Positions 35,301 through 44,084 of a DNA stretch of 55,915 nucleotides are shown here, piece after piece. Origin of the DNA: Saprospiraceae bacterium (GTDB lineage: Bacteria > Bacteroidota > Bacteroidia > Chitinophagales > Saprospiraceae); contig JAHDBH010000006.1 in NCBI GenBank assembly GCA_020630495.1, positions 7,198-63,112 of the forward strand, read 5' to 3'. Position 1 is the stretch's first letter. Each line of letters starts with the position of its first letter. The position numbers and the translations under genes are program-made. The notes below the pieces were generated by a model. It saw nothing but the letters and a program-made list of their open reading frames with translations. It searched no databases and had not been told where the DNA came from.

Positions 35301-36125
35301 TTAGCCCCCAGCTCTGCTCGTGACACAATTGGCGGCTATCCTGCGGTATTGATCTGCGGTAAATCCGCATCTACAATCGATGAAGAAAAGTGGCGCCTGA
35401 TTGAGGGCATAGTTGCTCATGTAATTGCCCACATCAGGGCAGTAAAATTGACCTTCGCGGTCTTGCTCTTGATTGATGTAGCGGCAGGTATCACTGAAGA
35501 AATCGACATAGCTCTGGACGGGCTGATCGATGATAAAATTGTCAGCTGGTGTGTCGCAGATGGAGTCACCCGTGATCTCACAGTCTGTGCGTACCACGAG
35601 CTCATCGCCCTCAAATGTATTGTTCAAGCCAAACCAATGACCAAGCTGGTGCGCCAGATCTGCCATGCCCTCTACGACGCAGGATTTCTGTATGATGATG
35701 CCTGCGGTGGTGTCTGGATGGAGCAGAGCGCCCTGCGTAGCAAAGCCGCAGATGTCTTCTGCAAATGCGATGCTGGTAGTATAGTAAAGATTGATCCTAG
35801 AGGGGACATTGTAGGAGATGAGCAGCTCATCCCATACGGCCATGGAATCAACTGTGTCAAATTGCCAATTCTCTATCTCGCGCACCTCACAGAACTCAAA
35901 GGAGAGACAGATGGGTGCAAAAGCGTCATTGATGAATGCTAGCTGCTGAGCGAGCTGTACTTCTGATATATTTGTCTCTCCCTGCTGATTTTGTACAAGG
36001 TGGACGACGATACCTAGCTTTTTATTCACACAAGGAAGGGGTTTATCCCTGAAGTGAAGGTCCTGAGCTGTGATATTTACAGTACTCAGGCAAGCGAAGA
36101 AGAGGAGAAGAGAGGCTAGACGCAT
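35301..36125 (-). CDS. Pappalysin-like (M43) protein with inactivated zinc site
   Basis: A 274-residue exported protein (signal peptide MRLASLLLFFACLSTVNITA, then Q). It follows the M43 plan: an N-terminal FINDAFAPICLSFEFCEVRE region, the zinc motif region, the family tail TDCEITGDSICDTPADNF, and the Met-turn VGNYMSNYA followed by CGFTADQYRRI. The zinc motif HExxHxxGxxH reads HQLGHWFGLNN (residues 159-169): catalytic Glu is Gln160 and the third ligand His is Asn169. By family knowledge this should abolish peptidase activity. The rest of the fold, including Cys pairs, is kept, so it is probably a binding protein. It is divergent from the giant PKD protein with 53 bases between them. Confidence 0.88.
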   Translation of the reverse strand: MRLASLLLFFACLSTVNITAQDLHFRDKPLPCVNKKLGIVVHLVQNQQGETNISEVQLAQQLAFINDAFAPICLSFEFCEVREIENWQFDTVDSMAVWDELLISYNVPSRINLYYTTSIAFAEDICGFATQGALLHPDTTAGIIIQKSCVVEGMADLAHQLGHWFGLNNTFEGDELVVRTDCEITGDSICDTPADNFIIDQPVQSYVDFFSDTCRYINQEQDREGQFYCPDVGNYMSNYALNQAPLFFIDCRCGFTADQYRRIAANCVTSRAGG

Positions 36126-36148
36126 TTTTATTCGTTAATTTGTCCGAG

Positions 36149-36156
36149 CAAACTTA
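36149..36156 (-). promoter_or_regulatory. -7 box of the pappalysin-like gene
   Basis: On the minus strand TAAGTTTG fits TAnnTTTG, 23 bases before the ATG at 36125. No TTTG at the right distance; weak call. Confidence 0.4.
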
Positions 36157-36178
36157 ACTGAAAAATCAAGACTTACAG

Positions 36179-39100
36179 ATGATCAAACCATTTCTCGCTG
36201 CACGGATACCTCTCTTATGTCTTGTAATGTGCGCAATGACAGGTGTATACGCCCAGGAGGCCAATATCACGGAGGCCTGTGCGCCTATAGAGATTGCCTT
36301 CACCGCAGAGGACGGAAGACCAGATTACTTCTGGGACTTCAAGGATGGTGTGGTGAGTCTGGAACAGAACCCTACCCACATATTTCCTAATCCTGGTGTA
36401 TATGAGGTAGAACTAAGAGAAGGTACTGATGGGCCTGTGGTAGGTACGGTTACAGTGACGCTCTACCCTAAGCCTGAGCTCAATCTGACCACGGATACTA
36501 TGCAAGCATGTGCTGGCACACCGATACAGTTTACCAATCTCAGTGATGTCGATGATGGCATAGAAGTGGTCAATTACATATGGGTCTACGGGGATGGGCT
36601 CATAGATAGTACCCTAGTAGACCCGAGTCATGTCTACACTGCCCAGAACATCATCAGTGTATCACTCCTGATAGAAACTGCCACGGAAAACTGCGATGTG
36701 ACTCGGCGATTTGACGAGATCCTGGATATACGGAAGCCTGTCGCCGAATTTGAAACGGCGCCAGAAGATCTATCTATCTGCATACCACCACTGCGTGTGG
36801 ACTTTGTGAATAACAGCTTTGGGACTAATCTGGTCTATGACTGGCAGTTTGGCAATGGAAACTCCAGCGATGAAGAGAATCCAGCCACCCTTGTATATAA
36901 TGAAGCTACTGATGGAGAAATATCTCTCACAGTGACGGACGATATAGGCTGCACTGACACGAGCTCCAAGCCTATCGTGATAGGCCAGCCGACCGCTCTG
37001 CTCTCTGTGCCTGACACTGTCTGTGTGGGACAGATGACTACTGTGGTCAACTTATCTGATCCAGGTGAGATCATTTACAATTTTGGTGGAGCGGTGATCG
37101 ATGAGATCTTGCCAGATGATGCTGGTGCCGTGCTCATATTTCCTGAGGAAGGACTCTACACGCTCAGCGTGACCGTCATAGTGGAGGGAGGATGTAGAGC
37201 TGACAGCTCCGTCACAGTGTACGCAGATCAGATCGATGTGAGCTATATCTCTGAGCCCAGCTATACGTGCAATGATAGTCTAGAAGTAGAATTTACCGCT
37301 ATAGTCCCTGATCGTGTGGAGATCATCACATGGATCTTTCCCGATACAGTGATTACTGGAGATGCAGTCCAGAACTACACCATACGTATAGAAGATAGCT
37401 CTAAGTATACACTGAACCGCGAGACACTCTTCTTCACGACATTGACAGCTGTGACAGATAAAGGCTGCACGGCAAATTTCACTGCGGCGGACACCATTCA
37501 TCGTCCAGATGCTCGATTTGCTCCTGATGTGGTATCTGGCTGTGCACCGCTCACGGTTGTGTTTTCTGATTCTTCACAAGGAAGAGAGGATCTGATTCTC
37601 TATGAGTGGGACTTTGGAGATGGTACTACGGCAACAGCCGACTCAGCTGATGATCAGACTCATACCTACTCCGAGCCTGGTGACTATACTGTAGAGCTAG
37701 TGGTGACTAATGATGTGGGCTGTGTGGATACGAGCTACTGTGTCATCATACGTGTGGGTGAGCTCATAGATCCTGATGTAGACATAGATCCTACGGAAGT
37801 ATGCGCTGGCGATTCCATCTTACTCGTCAATAATACCGAGGCAAATTATGAGCGGTGGTCTTATCGCATCATCAATGGTGTAGGCGAAGACTGTCCTGGA
37901 GACTCGGCGATGATACGAGTGCCACTGGATGCAGGTGTGTACGACATAGCTCTAGTCCATGAGCAAGCTGGCTGTGTGAGTCTTGATACATTATTTAGCT
38001 CCCTGACAGTGCGAGGATTCAATCCGCTCCCGTACTATGAGATCGACTGCGGCAATCCTTTCACAGTTGCCTTTGCAGATTCTACTGCGGATGCCGCTGT
38101 GCGGTCATGGACTCTTGATGGCGAGGTTATCTCCACGGCGGAGAGCTTTGACTTCACATTTGATTCAGTAGGCGACTATCGAGTGTATCTTACCTTGACT
38201 GATCCATCGGGCACTTGTCCTGATGTGGTGGACTCGGTGGATGTGTTTATTCGCCAAATCAGGTCTGTATTTGAGCTGGCCTTTGAGCAGTGTTTCCAGC
38301 AGCCATTTGATCTGACGTCATCTATGTCAGAAGATGTGTACGCCAGCTGCTATCAAGGATATAAGTGGGTACCTACAGACCAGCGACCTATAGAAACTGC
38401 AGAAGATACCATAGAGTACACTTTCCAAGATACTGGAAATCACTCACTGACCCTGATCGTGAATGACATCAATGGCTGTATGGACACCTCTGTAGTCAAT
38501 GTGAAGGTGTATAATATCGTGGCCGAGATAGAGGTAGATCCACTGGAAAGCTGTCTTCCTGGAGACTTCAGCTTCAGAGATCTGAGTGTAAGCGACACTA
38601 CGATCACCACATGGCTATGGACGATAGGCACTGACGAGTTTGACACAGAGAATGTGGACATCACCATAGACGAGTCAGAAGAGGACGAGATTCCCGTGAC
38701 GCTTCAGGTGCAGAATGCCGCGGGTTGCCCCTCTCTGGCTGCCACATCTATACGGATCTACCAGATAGAAAGTGAGATCATTACTACTCCGAGCATACCG
38801 CAGATCTGTGTGGGAGAGTCAATCGAGTTCTTTGCTACAGACTTCACTGACGAGGGGTCATTCTTGACGTATGAGTGGGACTTCGGCAATGGAGTGAGCG
38901 GAACGCAGCAGCGCGACACTGTGCAGTATGATGCTCCTGGAGACTATACTGTGAGACTTCTCTATACAGAAGATGCCACAGGGTGTACTGAGGAGACAAC
39001 TGTAGTAGTGCAAGTGCAAGATTTCCCCATAGTGGCATTTACCTCAACTCCAGGAAGTGATGAAGAAATCTGTCCAGGGACACTGGTGGAATTTATGGAT

Positions 39101-40072
39101 ATGACCCAAGGAGAAGAACCGCTGGTGCGTCTATGGGACCTTGGCAATGGCGATCGACCTACTGAGCCTAATCCTACTACGACATACAATCCTGGAGAAT
39201 ATCTGGTACAACTGATTGCTGTGACAACATTTGGCTGTGCTGATACGGCAACAGATATGTATACGATCGCGGATGTCCAAGGGGACTTTACGGTAGAGCC
39301 CGACCAACTCTGTGAAGGGACCGAACTGACATTTACCATCACCGATACGATGCAAGTTGACTCTTGGGTATGGGACTTTGGAAATGGTGGTACGGCTGAG
39401 AATGTGAGTCCGGTGACCGAAGTATTTGATATGGTGGTTCCTGGTCAGACATTTGCTCGACTGATTCTCCGTGGATCCAATGGATGTGAGTTTGTGGTGG
39501 AGAGACCGCTAAATATAGAAGATATATCAGCCTCCTTTGAGGTAGCTGAAATGCCTGATAGTTCTTTCTGCGTGATGCCTGTAGAGTTCATCAATACCTC
39601 ATCAACTAATGCCACGATATTCACCTGGGACTTTGGTGATGGCCAGACGAGCACAGAGCGCGAACCGAGTCATCTGTTTCCAGGTCCTGGCAGCTATACC
39701 GTATCGCTGACGGTAGAAAACGAGCGCGGCTGTATAGAGACTACCACCCGCACGGTGGTGGTTCAACTCACTGCGCTGGGTGATCTGCAGATGCCTCTAG
39801 CCTTCTCTCCTAATGGTGATCAACTCAATGACTTCTTCCAGCCTGTGCTTACGGATGAAGCGCTGCGAGATCTGGTGCTCATAGAGAAGTTCCAGATATT
39901 TAACCGCTGGGGCGAGATGGTCTACGATAATCAGAATGGTATGCAAGGCTGGAATGGGCAGTATGATGGTGAAGTGGCACCAGCTGACTCGTACTACTAC
40001 TTTATAAGTCTCAATGTGGATGGTTGCGACCTCAATGTCCAGCTAGAGGGTGATGTGACTGTACTGCGGTAG
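36179..40072 (+). CDS. PKD-repeat surface protein with type IX (type B, CHU_C) sorting domain
   Basis: A 1297-residue secreted protein. Signal peptide MIKPFLAARIPLLCLVMCAM then TGVYAQ. The body is a chain of PKD and PKD-like immunoglobulin-fold domains of about 80-90 residues, many with the core pattern WDFGDG or WDFGNG and a later P-G-x-Y-x-V (YEWDFGDGTTATADSADDQT; YEWDFGNGVSGTQQRDTVQY; FTWDFGDGQTSTEREPSHLF). Most domains carry a Cys pair. The C-terminal gliding-motility-associated CHU_C domain is plain: PLAFSPNGDQLNDFFQPVL, KFQIFNRWGEMVYDNQNG, WNGQYDGEVAPADSYYYFIS. Such tails direct export by the type IX system. The protein is probably a surface adhesin or matrix component. Confidence 0.93.
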   Translation: MIKPFLAARIPLLCLVMCAMTGVYAQEANITEACAPIEIAFTAEDGRPDYFWDFKDGVVSLEQNPTHIFPNPGVYEVELREGTDGPVVGTVTVTLYPKPELNLTTDTMQACAGTPIQFTNLSDVDDGIEVVNYIWVYGDGLIDSTLVDPSHVYTAQNIISVSLLIETATENCDVTRRFDEILDIRKPVAEFETAPEDLSICIPPLRVDFVNNSFGTNLVYDWQFGNGNSSDEENPATLVYNEATDGEISLTVTDDIGCTDTSSKPIVIGQPTALLSVPDTVCVGQMTTVVNLSDPGEIIYNFGGAVIDEILPDDAGAVLIFPEEGLYTLSVTVIVEGGCRADSSVTVYADQIDVSYISEPSYTCNDSLEVEFTAIVPDRVEIITWIFPDTVITGDAVQNYTIRIEDSSKYTLNRETLFFTTLTAVTDKGCTANFTAADTIHRPDARFAPDVVSGCAPLTVVFSDSSQGREDLILYEWDFGDGTTATADSADDQTHTYSEPGDYTVELVVTNDVGCVDTSYCVIIRVGELIDPDVDIDPTEVCAGDSILLVNNTEANYERWSYRIINGVGEDCPGDSAMIRVPLDAGVYDIALVHEQAGCVSLDTLFSSLTVRGFNPLPYYEIDCGNPFTVAFADSTADAAVRSWTLDGEVISTAESFDFTFDSVGDYRVYLTLTDPSGTCPDVVDSVDVFIRQIRSVFELAFEQCFQQPFDLTSSMSEDVYASCYQGYKWVPTDQRPIETAEDTIEYTFQDTGNHSLTLIVNDINGCMDTSVVNVKVYNIVAEIEVDPLESCLPGDFSFRDLSVSDTTITTWLWTIGTDEFDTENVDITIDESEEDEIPVTLQVQNAAGCPSLAATSIRIYQIESEIITTPSIPQICVGESIEFFATDFTDEGSFLTYEWDFGNGVSGTQQRDTVQYDAPGDYTVRLLYTEDATGCTEETTVVVQVQDFPIVAFTSTPGSDEEICPGTLVEFMDMTQGEEPLVRLWDLGNGDRPTEPNPTTTYNPGEYLVQLIAVTTFGCADTATDMYTIADVQGDFTVEPDQLCEGTELTFTITDTMQVDSWVWDFGNGGTAENVSPVTEVFDMVVPGQTFARLILRGSNGCEFVVERPLNIEDISASFEVAEMPDSSFCVMPVEFINTSSTNATIFTWDFGDGQTSTEREPSHLFPGPGSYTVSLTVENERGCIETTTRTVVVQLTALGDLQMPLAFSPNGDQLNDFFQPVLTDEALRDLVLIEKFQIFNRWGEMVYDNQNGMQGWNGQYDGEVAPADSYYYFISLNVDGCDLNVQLEGDVTVLR

Positions 40073-40188
40073 TAGTGCTATGGAATAGGAACTCCGTCAG
40101 GTATGGATGACTTACATCATATCAAGCACGAGGTGAGTGTAATTCCACATTTCCTATGGACGCCTTACGAGGCCACCGAGGTGAGGAG

Positions 40189-40422
40189 CTATAGAGAAGG
40201 TGGAGGTACTGGATCATGGCCATGACTTCCCCACGGGTGGCAGCGACCGATACGCTTGAGCCCCATCCAAAGGCCTCGCCATGGTCCATGGATCCTGAGA
40301 GCCTCGATCATATACTGGCTACAGCTCGGCGTGTATCTGCAATGCGATCCTAGAAGCGGAGATATCGCGTACTGATAAAATCGCACTGGTAGAATGAAAA
40401 TACTTGATAGAAGCTTCCTCAT
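40189..40422 (-). CDS. yidD: Membrane protein insertion efficiency factor YidD
   Basis: A 77-residue protein of the YidD family, which supports insertion of inner-membrane proteins by YidC. Signature: [64 protein letters not shown]. The two or three Cys ([17 protein letters not shown]) and the amphipathic start are as usual. In many bacteria it follows rnpA; here it ends a minus-strand operon, three bases after the DUF6702 gene. Confidence 0.95.
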   Translation of the reverse strand: MRKLLSSIFILPVRFYQYAISPLLGSHCRYTPSCSQYMIEALRIHGPWRGLWMGLKRIGRCHPWGSHGHDPVPPPSL

Positions 40423-40425
40423 GCA

Positions 40426-40917
40426 CTACTCTACTATCCAAGTGTAGGAGTGCTTCTTGCCTTGCAGTAGCTCATAGCCACTCGCTTTTCCATCAAGTCT
40501 GCACTGCAAAAGATTTTTCTGGTCATCATAGGTGCTCATGAGGAGAGGATAGTCTATATAAATCTCTTTTGGAGAAGCAGAAAGTGGTATCTCTAGGTAT
40601 ATGAGACTAGACATCAAGTCCTCTGAGGATTCACGACCAATGAAGTGCCATAGTGCTGGCTCCCCATCTATATCACAGCTGAGCTGGCCACTGAGGTAAT
40701 CAACCAATATGGCGTCGGCCTCCTCATGCTCTTGCTCGCCATATAGCCTCAATTTGATACTATCACGGTCTTCTATAGCAAGCTCGAGATCATCCGTGAA
40801 TGCATGGAGTATGATCTCCAGGGCATGATCCTGTGTGTCATAATTGATCTCACACTTGCTCATATGAAAGTCATGATTCCAAGAGCAGATCGCAAGAATA
40901 TATAGTAGGTAGCTCAT
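40426..40917 (-). CDS. DUF6702 family protein
   Basis: A 163-residue protein of the Bacteroidota family DUF6702, function unknown. The N-terminus is a short hydrophobic leader (MSYLLYILAICSW) followed by the typical HDFHMSKCEINYDTQDHALE and ILHAFTDDLELAIEDRD, with a later YLSGQLSCDIDGEPALWHFI. The His-rich start and predicted export suggest a periplasmic domain that may bind metal (inference). Its ATG overlaps the HupE stop by four bases, so the two are coupled; this pairing is common in the phylum. Confidence 0.82.
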   Translation of the reverse strand: MSYLLYILAICSWNHDFHMSKCEINYDTQDHALEIILHAFTDDLELAIEDRDSIKLRLYGEQEHEEADAILVDYLSGQLSCDIDGEPALWHFIGRESSEDLMSSLIYLEIPLSASPKEIYIDYPLLMSTYDDQKNLLQCRLDGKASGYELLQGKKHSYTWIVE

Positions 40918-41486
40918 AGAGTGAAGATCCAGTAAAGTGAAATAGCCAAGGCTAGTGCAGATATCAAGCGAGTCCAGAGTCTCCTGCTCATGCCCAGCTT
41001 ATCCACTACAAGGTAGGATACTAAGGTAATTACAGCAAGTATCAGGATCTGCCCTAGTTCTACGCCAAGATTAAACCAAAGTAAGGGAAGTACAATTCCA
41101 TGATCATCAAAAAACATGCTGCGCAGATAACTACTGAAGCCCGCGCCATGAATCAATCCAAAGCCAAATACAATGAGCATTTGAGGTCCATGAGTCAAGG
41201 ATTTTCGATGGATTGAAAGGAGATTTATCAGAGCTGTGAGCAGTATAGAAACTACGATGGCGAGCTCAACATAGGGCGTCGGTACAGCGAGCCAACCCAT
41301 ACCCACTACGAGTAGAGATATGCAATGACCGACAGTAAATGCTGTAACAAGACCTAGTAGTTGTCGCCAGTCCTTTTTGCCGAAAGGCGCTACCAATGCG
41401 AGCAAAAACAGCATATGATCATAGGCACCAAAATCACAAATGTGCTCTATGCCCAGCCACAAAAAATCTGTAAATCCCGGCTCCAT
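40914..41486 (-). CDS. HupE/UreJ_2 family membrane protein
   Basis: A 190-residue inner-membrane protein with about five or six hydrophobic segments and a His/Asp-rich pattern typical of HupE/UreJ nickel-permease-like proteins: FLWLGIEHICDFGAYDHMLF, LVTAFTVGHCISLLVV, GFGLIHGAGFSSYLR, LWFNLGVELGQILIL. Homologues with known substrate carry nickel or cobalt, but many in Bacteroidota are uncharacterised. It lies 21 bases after ahcY and overlaps the DUF6702 gene by four bases. Confidence 0.88.
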   Translation of the reverse strand: MEPGFTDFLWLGIEHICDFGAYDHMLFLLALVAPFGKKDWRQLLGLVTAFTVGHCISLLVVGMGWLAVPTPYVELAIVVSILLTALINLLSIHRKSLTHGPQMLIVFGFGLIHGAGFSSYLRSMFFDDHGIVLPLLWFNLGVELGQILILAVITLVSYLVVDKLGMSRRLWTRLISALALAISLYWIFTL

Positions 41487-41507
41487 GAATGATCCGGCCG
41501 CGTACTG

Positions 41508-42821
41508 CTAGTAGCGGTAATACTCTGGCTTAAATGGTCCCTCTGGCTTCACACCGATGTAGTCTGCCTGCTCCTGGCTGAGAGTTTCCAGCTCTACACC
41601 GATCTTTTCTAGGTGCAGTCTCGCCACCATCTCATCTAGGTGCTTAGGCAACATATAGACTTCATTGTTGTAGTTGTCACTATTCTCCCAGAGTTCCAGC
41701 TGAGCTAGCACTTGATTAGTAAATGAGTTACTCATCACAAAGCTTGGGTGACCCGTAGCGCAACCTAGATTCACTAGTCGGCCTTCTGCAAGTACAATAA
41801 TGTCTTTACCATCGATGGTATACTTGTCTACCTGAGGCTTGATCTCGACGTGAGAATCACCGTGAGTCTTATTGAGCCAAGCCATGTCAATCTCATTGTC
41901 GAAGTGGCCTATATTACAGAGAATCGCCTTATCCTTCATCATGCGGAAATGGCGCTCTGAGATGATGTCCTTATTACCTGTAGCGGTAACCACGATATTC
42001 GCTTCTGGGAGTGAGTTTTCTAGACGCTTGACAGCAAATCCGTCCATCGCAGCCTGGAGTGCGCATATAGGGTCTATCTCAGACACGATCACACGGCATC
42101 CTGCTCCAGCGAGAGAGGCTGCGGAGCCTTTACCCACATCTCCGTAGCCAGCGACTACGGCAACTTTGCCAGCCATCATCACATCTGTGGCTCTACGTAT
42201 AGCATCTACAAGTGACTCTTTGCATCCGTATTTATTGTCAAATTTGGACTTAGTGACTGAGTCATTGACATTGATGGCGGGCATAGGAAGTGTACCGTTT
42301 TTCATACGCTCATAGAGTCTATGCACACCCGTAGTGGTTTCTTCACTGAGGCCTCTGATGTCTTTGACAAGCTCTGGATATCGGTCTAGGACCATATTAG
42401 TCAGATCACCGCCGTCGTCTAGGATCATGTTGAGTGGCTTGCCGTCTTCAAAAGCAAATAGCGTCTGCTCGATAGCCCAGTCAAATTCTTCTTCGTTCAT
42501 ACCTTTCCAGGCAAATACAGGTATACCCGCCTTTGCGATAGCGGCAGCGGCTTGATCCTGCGTAGAAAATATATTACAACTTGACCAAGTCACATCTGCA
42601 CCGAGATCTACGAGAGTCTCTATGAGGACAGCAGTCTGTATAGTCATGTGTAGGCAACCTGCGATGCGTGCGCCTTTGAGGGGCTTAGCGTCGCCGTACT
42701 TTTCGCGCAGTGCCATGAGTCCAGGCATTTCGGCTTCAGCGAGCTCGATTTCCTTTCTCCCCCAGTCTGCGAGAGTGATGTCTTTTACTTTATAGTTGGT
42801 CTGTGTGTCAGTAGTTGCCAT
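41508..42821 (-). CDS. ahcY: S-adenosylhomocysteine hydrolase
   Basis: NAD-dependent enzyme that splits S-adenosylhomocysteine into adenosine and homocysteine in the methyl cycle. 437 residues, usual length for the bacterial form. Visible: [59 protein letters not shown], the NAD-binding [31 protein letters not shown] and the C-terminal [14 protein letters not shown] start at ATG 42821 ([20 protein letters not shown]); the frame is open to 42944, but that part covers the promoter. First gene of the operon with hupE, DUF6702 and yidD. Confidence 0.96.
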   Translation of the reverse strand: MATTDTQTNYKVKDITLADWGRKEIELAEAEMPGLMALREKYGDAKPLKGARIAGCLHMTIQTAVLIETLVDLGADVTWSSCNIFSTQDQAAAAIAKAGIPVFAWKGMNEEEFDWAIEQTLFAFEDGKPLNMILDDGGDLTNMVLDRYPELVKDIRGLSEETTTGVHRLYERMKNGTLPMPAINVNDSVTKSKFDNKYGCKESLVDAIRRATDVMMAGKVAVVAGYGDVGKGSAASLAGAGCRVIVSEIDPICALQAAMDGFAVKRLENSLPEANIVVTATGNKDIISERHFRMMKDKAILCNIGHFDNEIDMAWLNKTHGDSHVEIKPQVDKYTIDGKDIIVLAEGRLVNLGCATGHPSFVMSNSFTNQVLAQLELWENSDNYNNEVYMLPKHLDEMVARLHLEKIGVELETLSQEQADYIGVKPEGPFKPEYYRY

Positions 42822-42842
42822 AGCTTTTATTTTTTGCTGGTG

Positions 42843-42850
42843 CAAAAGTA
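42843..42850 (-). promoter_or_regulatory. -7 box of ahcY
   Basis: On the minus strand TACTTTTG fits TAnnTTTG, 21 bases before the ahcY ATG. The -33 element is not clear. Confidence 0.5.
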
Positions 42851-42921
42851 CGATTATCGCTATTAGAAAGAACTCATTGATAGTGCCCTTAACAGCGAGT
42901 GGTGGAACGAATGGTGTCATA

Positions 42922-42940
42922 GTCCTTTCGGACAAATGCG
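42922..42940 (+). repeat. Mini-hairpin repeat copy (GTCC-TTTC-GGAC)
   Basis: GTCC-TTTC-GGAC-AAATGCG, full consensus, in the gap between divergent ahcY (-) and the YheT-type hydrolase (+), about 110 bases before the latter. Confidence 0.75.
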
Positions 42941-43050
42941 TCAACTTACAGTTATCATATCCTCGTGAATAGAGAACGTCATAGCAGGAGCCGCTCGGCT
43001 ATCTGTCCTGCTTCTAGGAGCCTATAGAAAACTAACTTCGCGCTCCCAAT

Positions 43051-44034
43051 ATGCCCATACTAGACGATACATCGCCCCGACCGCACTGGCTCCTGAGAAA
43101 CGGGCATATACATAGTATCTACACCTACTATACACGCCGAGCTGGAAAGCCTCGGTGGCAGAGAAAGAGAATAGAAACACCAGACGATGACTTTCTGGAT
43201 TTAGATTTTATTCAGCGCGGCCACAAGCGAGTAGTGTTGATATTGCATGGTATCGATGGAAATACAGATAGACATTACATCCGTGGATTTGCTCGCTATG
43301 CTAGTCGCCAAGGCTATGATGTATGTGCGCAGAACAGCAGAGGGTGCAGCGGTGAGCTGAACCGTAAGTACGCCTCCTACCATAGCGCTCAGACCTATGA
43401 TATTCACCATGTATGTAATTATCTCATCGAGGAGTGTGGCTATTCTGAGATTTATATTGTAGGATTTTCGCTCGGAGGCAATGTGGTCTTTAAATATCTA
43501 GGTGAAGACGCTTCGCGACTGCCTCCGCAGATCATTGCCGCAGCTGGTGTGTCCGTACCCATAGATCTAAAGGCAGGCTGTGAAAAGCTCTCCAAGGGAA
43601 TTTACCTAGGCTACTCTATCTATCTCTTATCTGGACTCAAGCCTCGGACCAGAGCGAAGATGAAGAAACATGGTCGCGACCGCACAGAGATACGCAGACT
43701 AGGACGAACGATTAATTTTCGGCAGTTTGATGAGTTGTATACTGTTCCAGCTCATGGTTTCACAGATGTGGAAGATTACTGGCAACAAGCGGCAAGTCAC
43801 ACATATCTCGAAAAACTGGACAGGCCGACGCTACTGATCACAGCACTGGATGATCCGTTTTTGTCAGAGGAATCCTTTCCTTTTGGCATAGCATCTCGCT
43901 CTGCGTATCTGCATTTCTGTGCACCCTTGTGTGGGGGTCATGTGGGATTTTTGTATAGGCTGAGGCGAGGAGGGGTGCTATGGTGTGATGAGCGAGTGTT
44001 GGAGTTTTTTGAGAGGGTTGGGGGGAATGGGTGA
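43051..44034 (+). CDS. YheT-type alpha/beta hydrolase
   Basis: A 327-residue alpha/beta-hydrolase of the YheT/EMB8-like family (esterase-like, physiological substrate unknown). N-terminal PRPHWLLRNGHIHSIYTYYT matches the family's start; then VVLILHGIDGNTDRHYIRGF (oxyanion region), CAQNSRGCSGELNRKYASYH, nucleophile elbow GFSLGGNVVFKYLG with Ser, Asp in ITALDDPFLS and catalytic His in CGGHVGFL. The start ATG lies 11 bases after a TAACTTCG box, so the leader would be short. Its last 70 bases are almost free of C on this strand. Confidence 0.9.
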   Translation: MPILDDTSPRPHWLLRNGHIHSIYTYYTRRAGKPRWQRKRIETPDDDFLDLDFIQRGHKRVVLILHGIDGNTDRHYIRGFARYASRQGYDVCAQNSRGCSGELNRKYASYHSAQTYDIHHVCNYLIEECGYSEIYIVGFSLGGNVVFKYLGEDASRLPPQIIAAAGVSVPIDLKAGCEKLSKGIYLGYSIYLLSGLKPRTRAKMKKHGRDRTEIRRLGRTINFRQFDELYTVPAHGFTDVEDYWQQAASHTYLEKLDRPTLLITALDDPFLSEESFPFGIASRSAYLHFCAPLCGGHVGFLYRLRRGGVLWCDERVLEFFERVGGNG

Positions 44035-44055
44035 TAATTTGTCTATCTTTATAAC

Positions 44056-44070
44056 ACTTTACAGTAAAGT
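44056..44070. promoter_or_regulatory. Perfect palindrome just before the wHTH-PRTase gene
   Basis: ACTTTAC-A-GTAAAGT, 7+7 bases around one central base, ending 14 bases before the ATG at 44085. TATCTTTA at 44044-44051, a near -7 box, abuts it. The position fits an operator that would block transcription when bound, most simply by the winged-helix protein encoded just downstream. Confidence 0.6.
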
Positions 44071-44084
44071 ATAATTTTTACGAC

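Noticed and set aside
35349-35942. 197-residue open frame on + opposite the pappalysin-like gene
   Set aside because: It is the shadow of a gene with clear signal peptide and family motifs on the minus strand; the + product has no family sense.
40073-40188. Inverted ATAGGAA/TTCCTAT pair between convergent genes as a terminator
   Set aside because: The loop would be about 60 bases and no T-run follows; probably chance.
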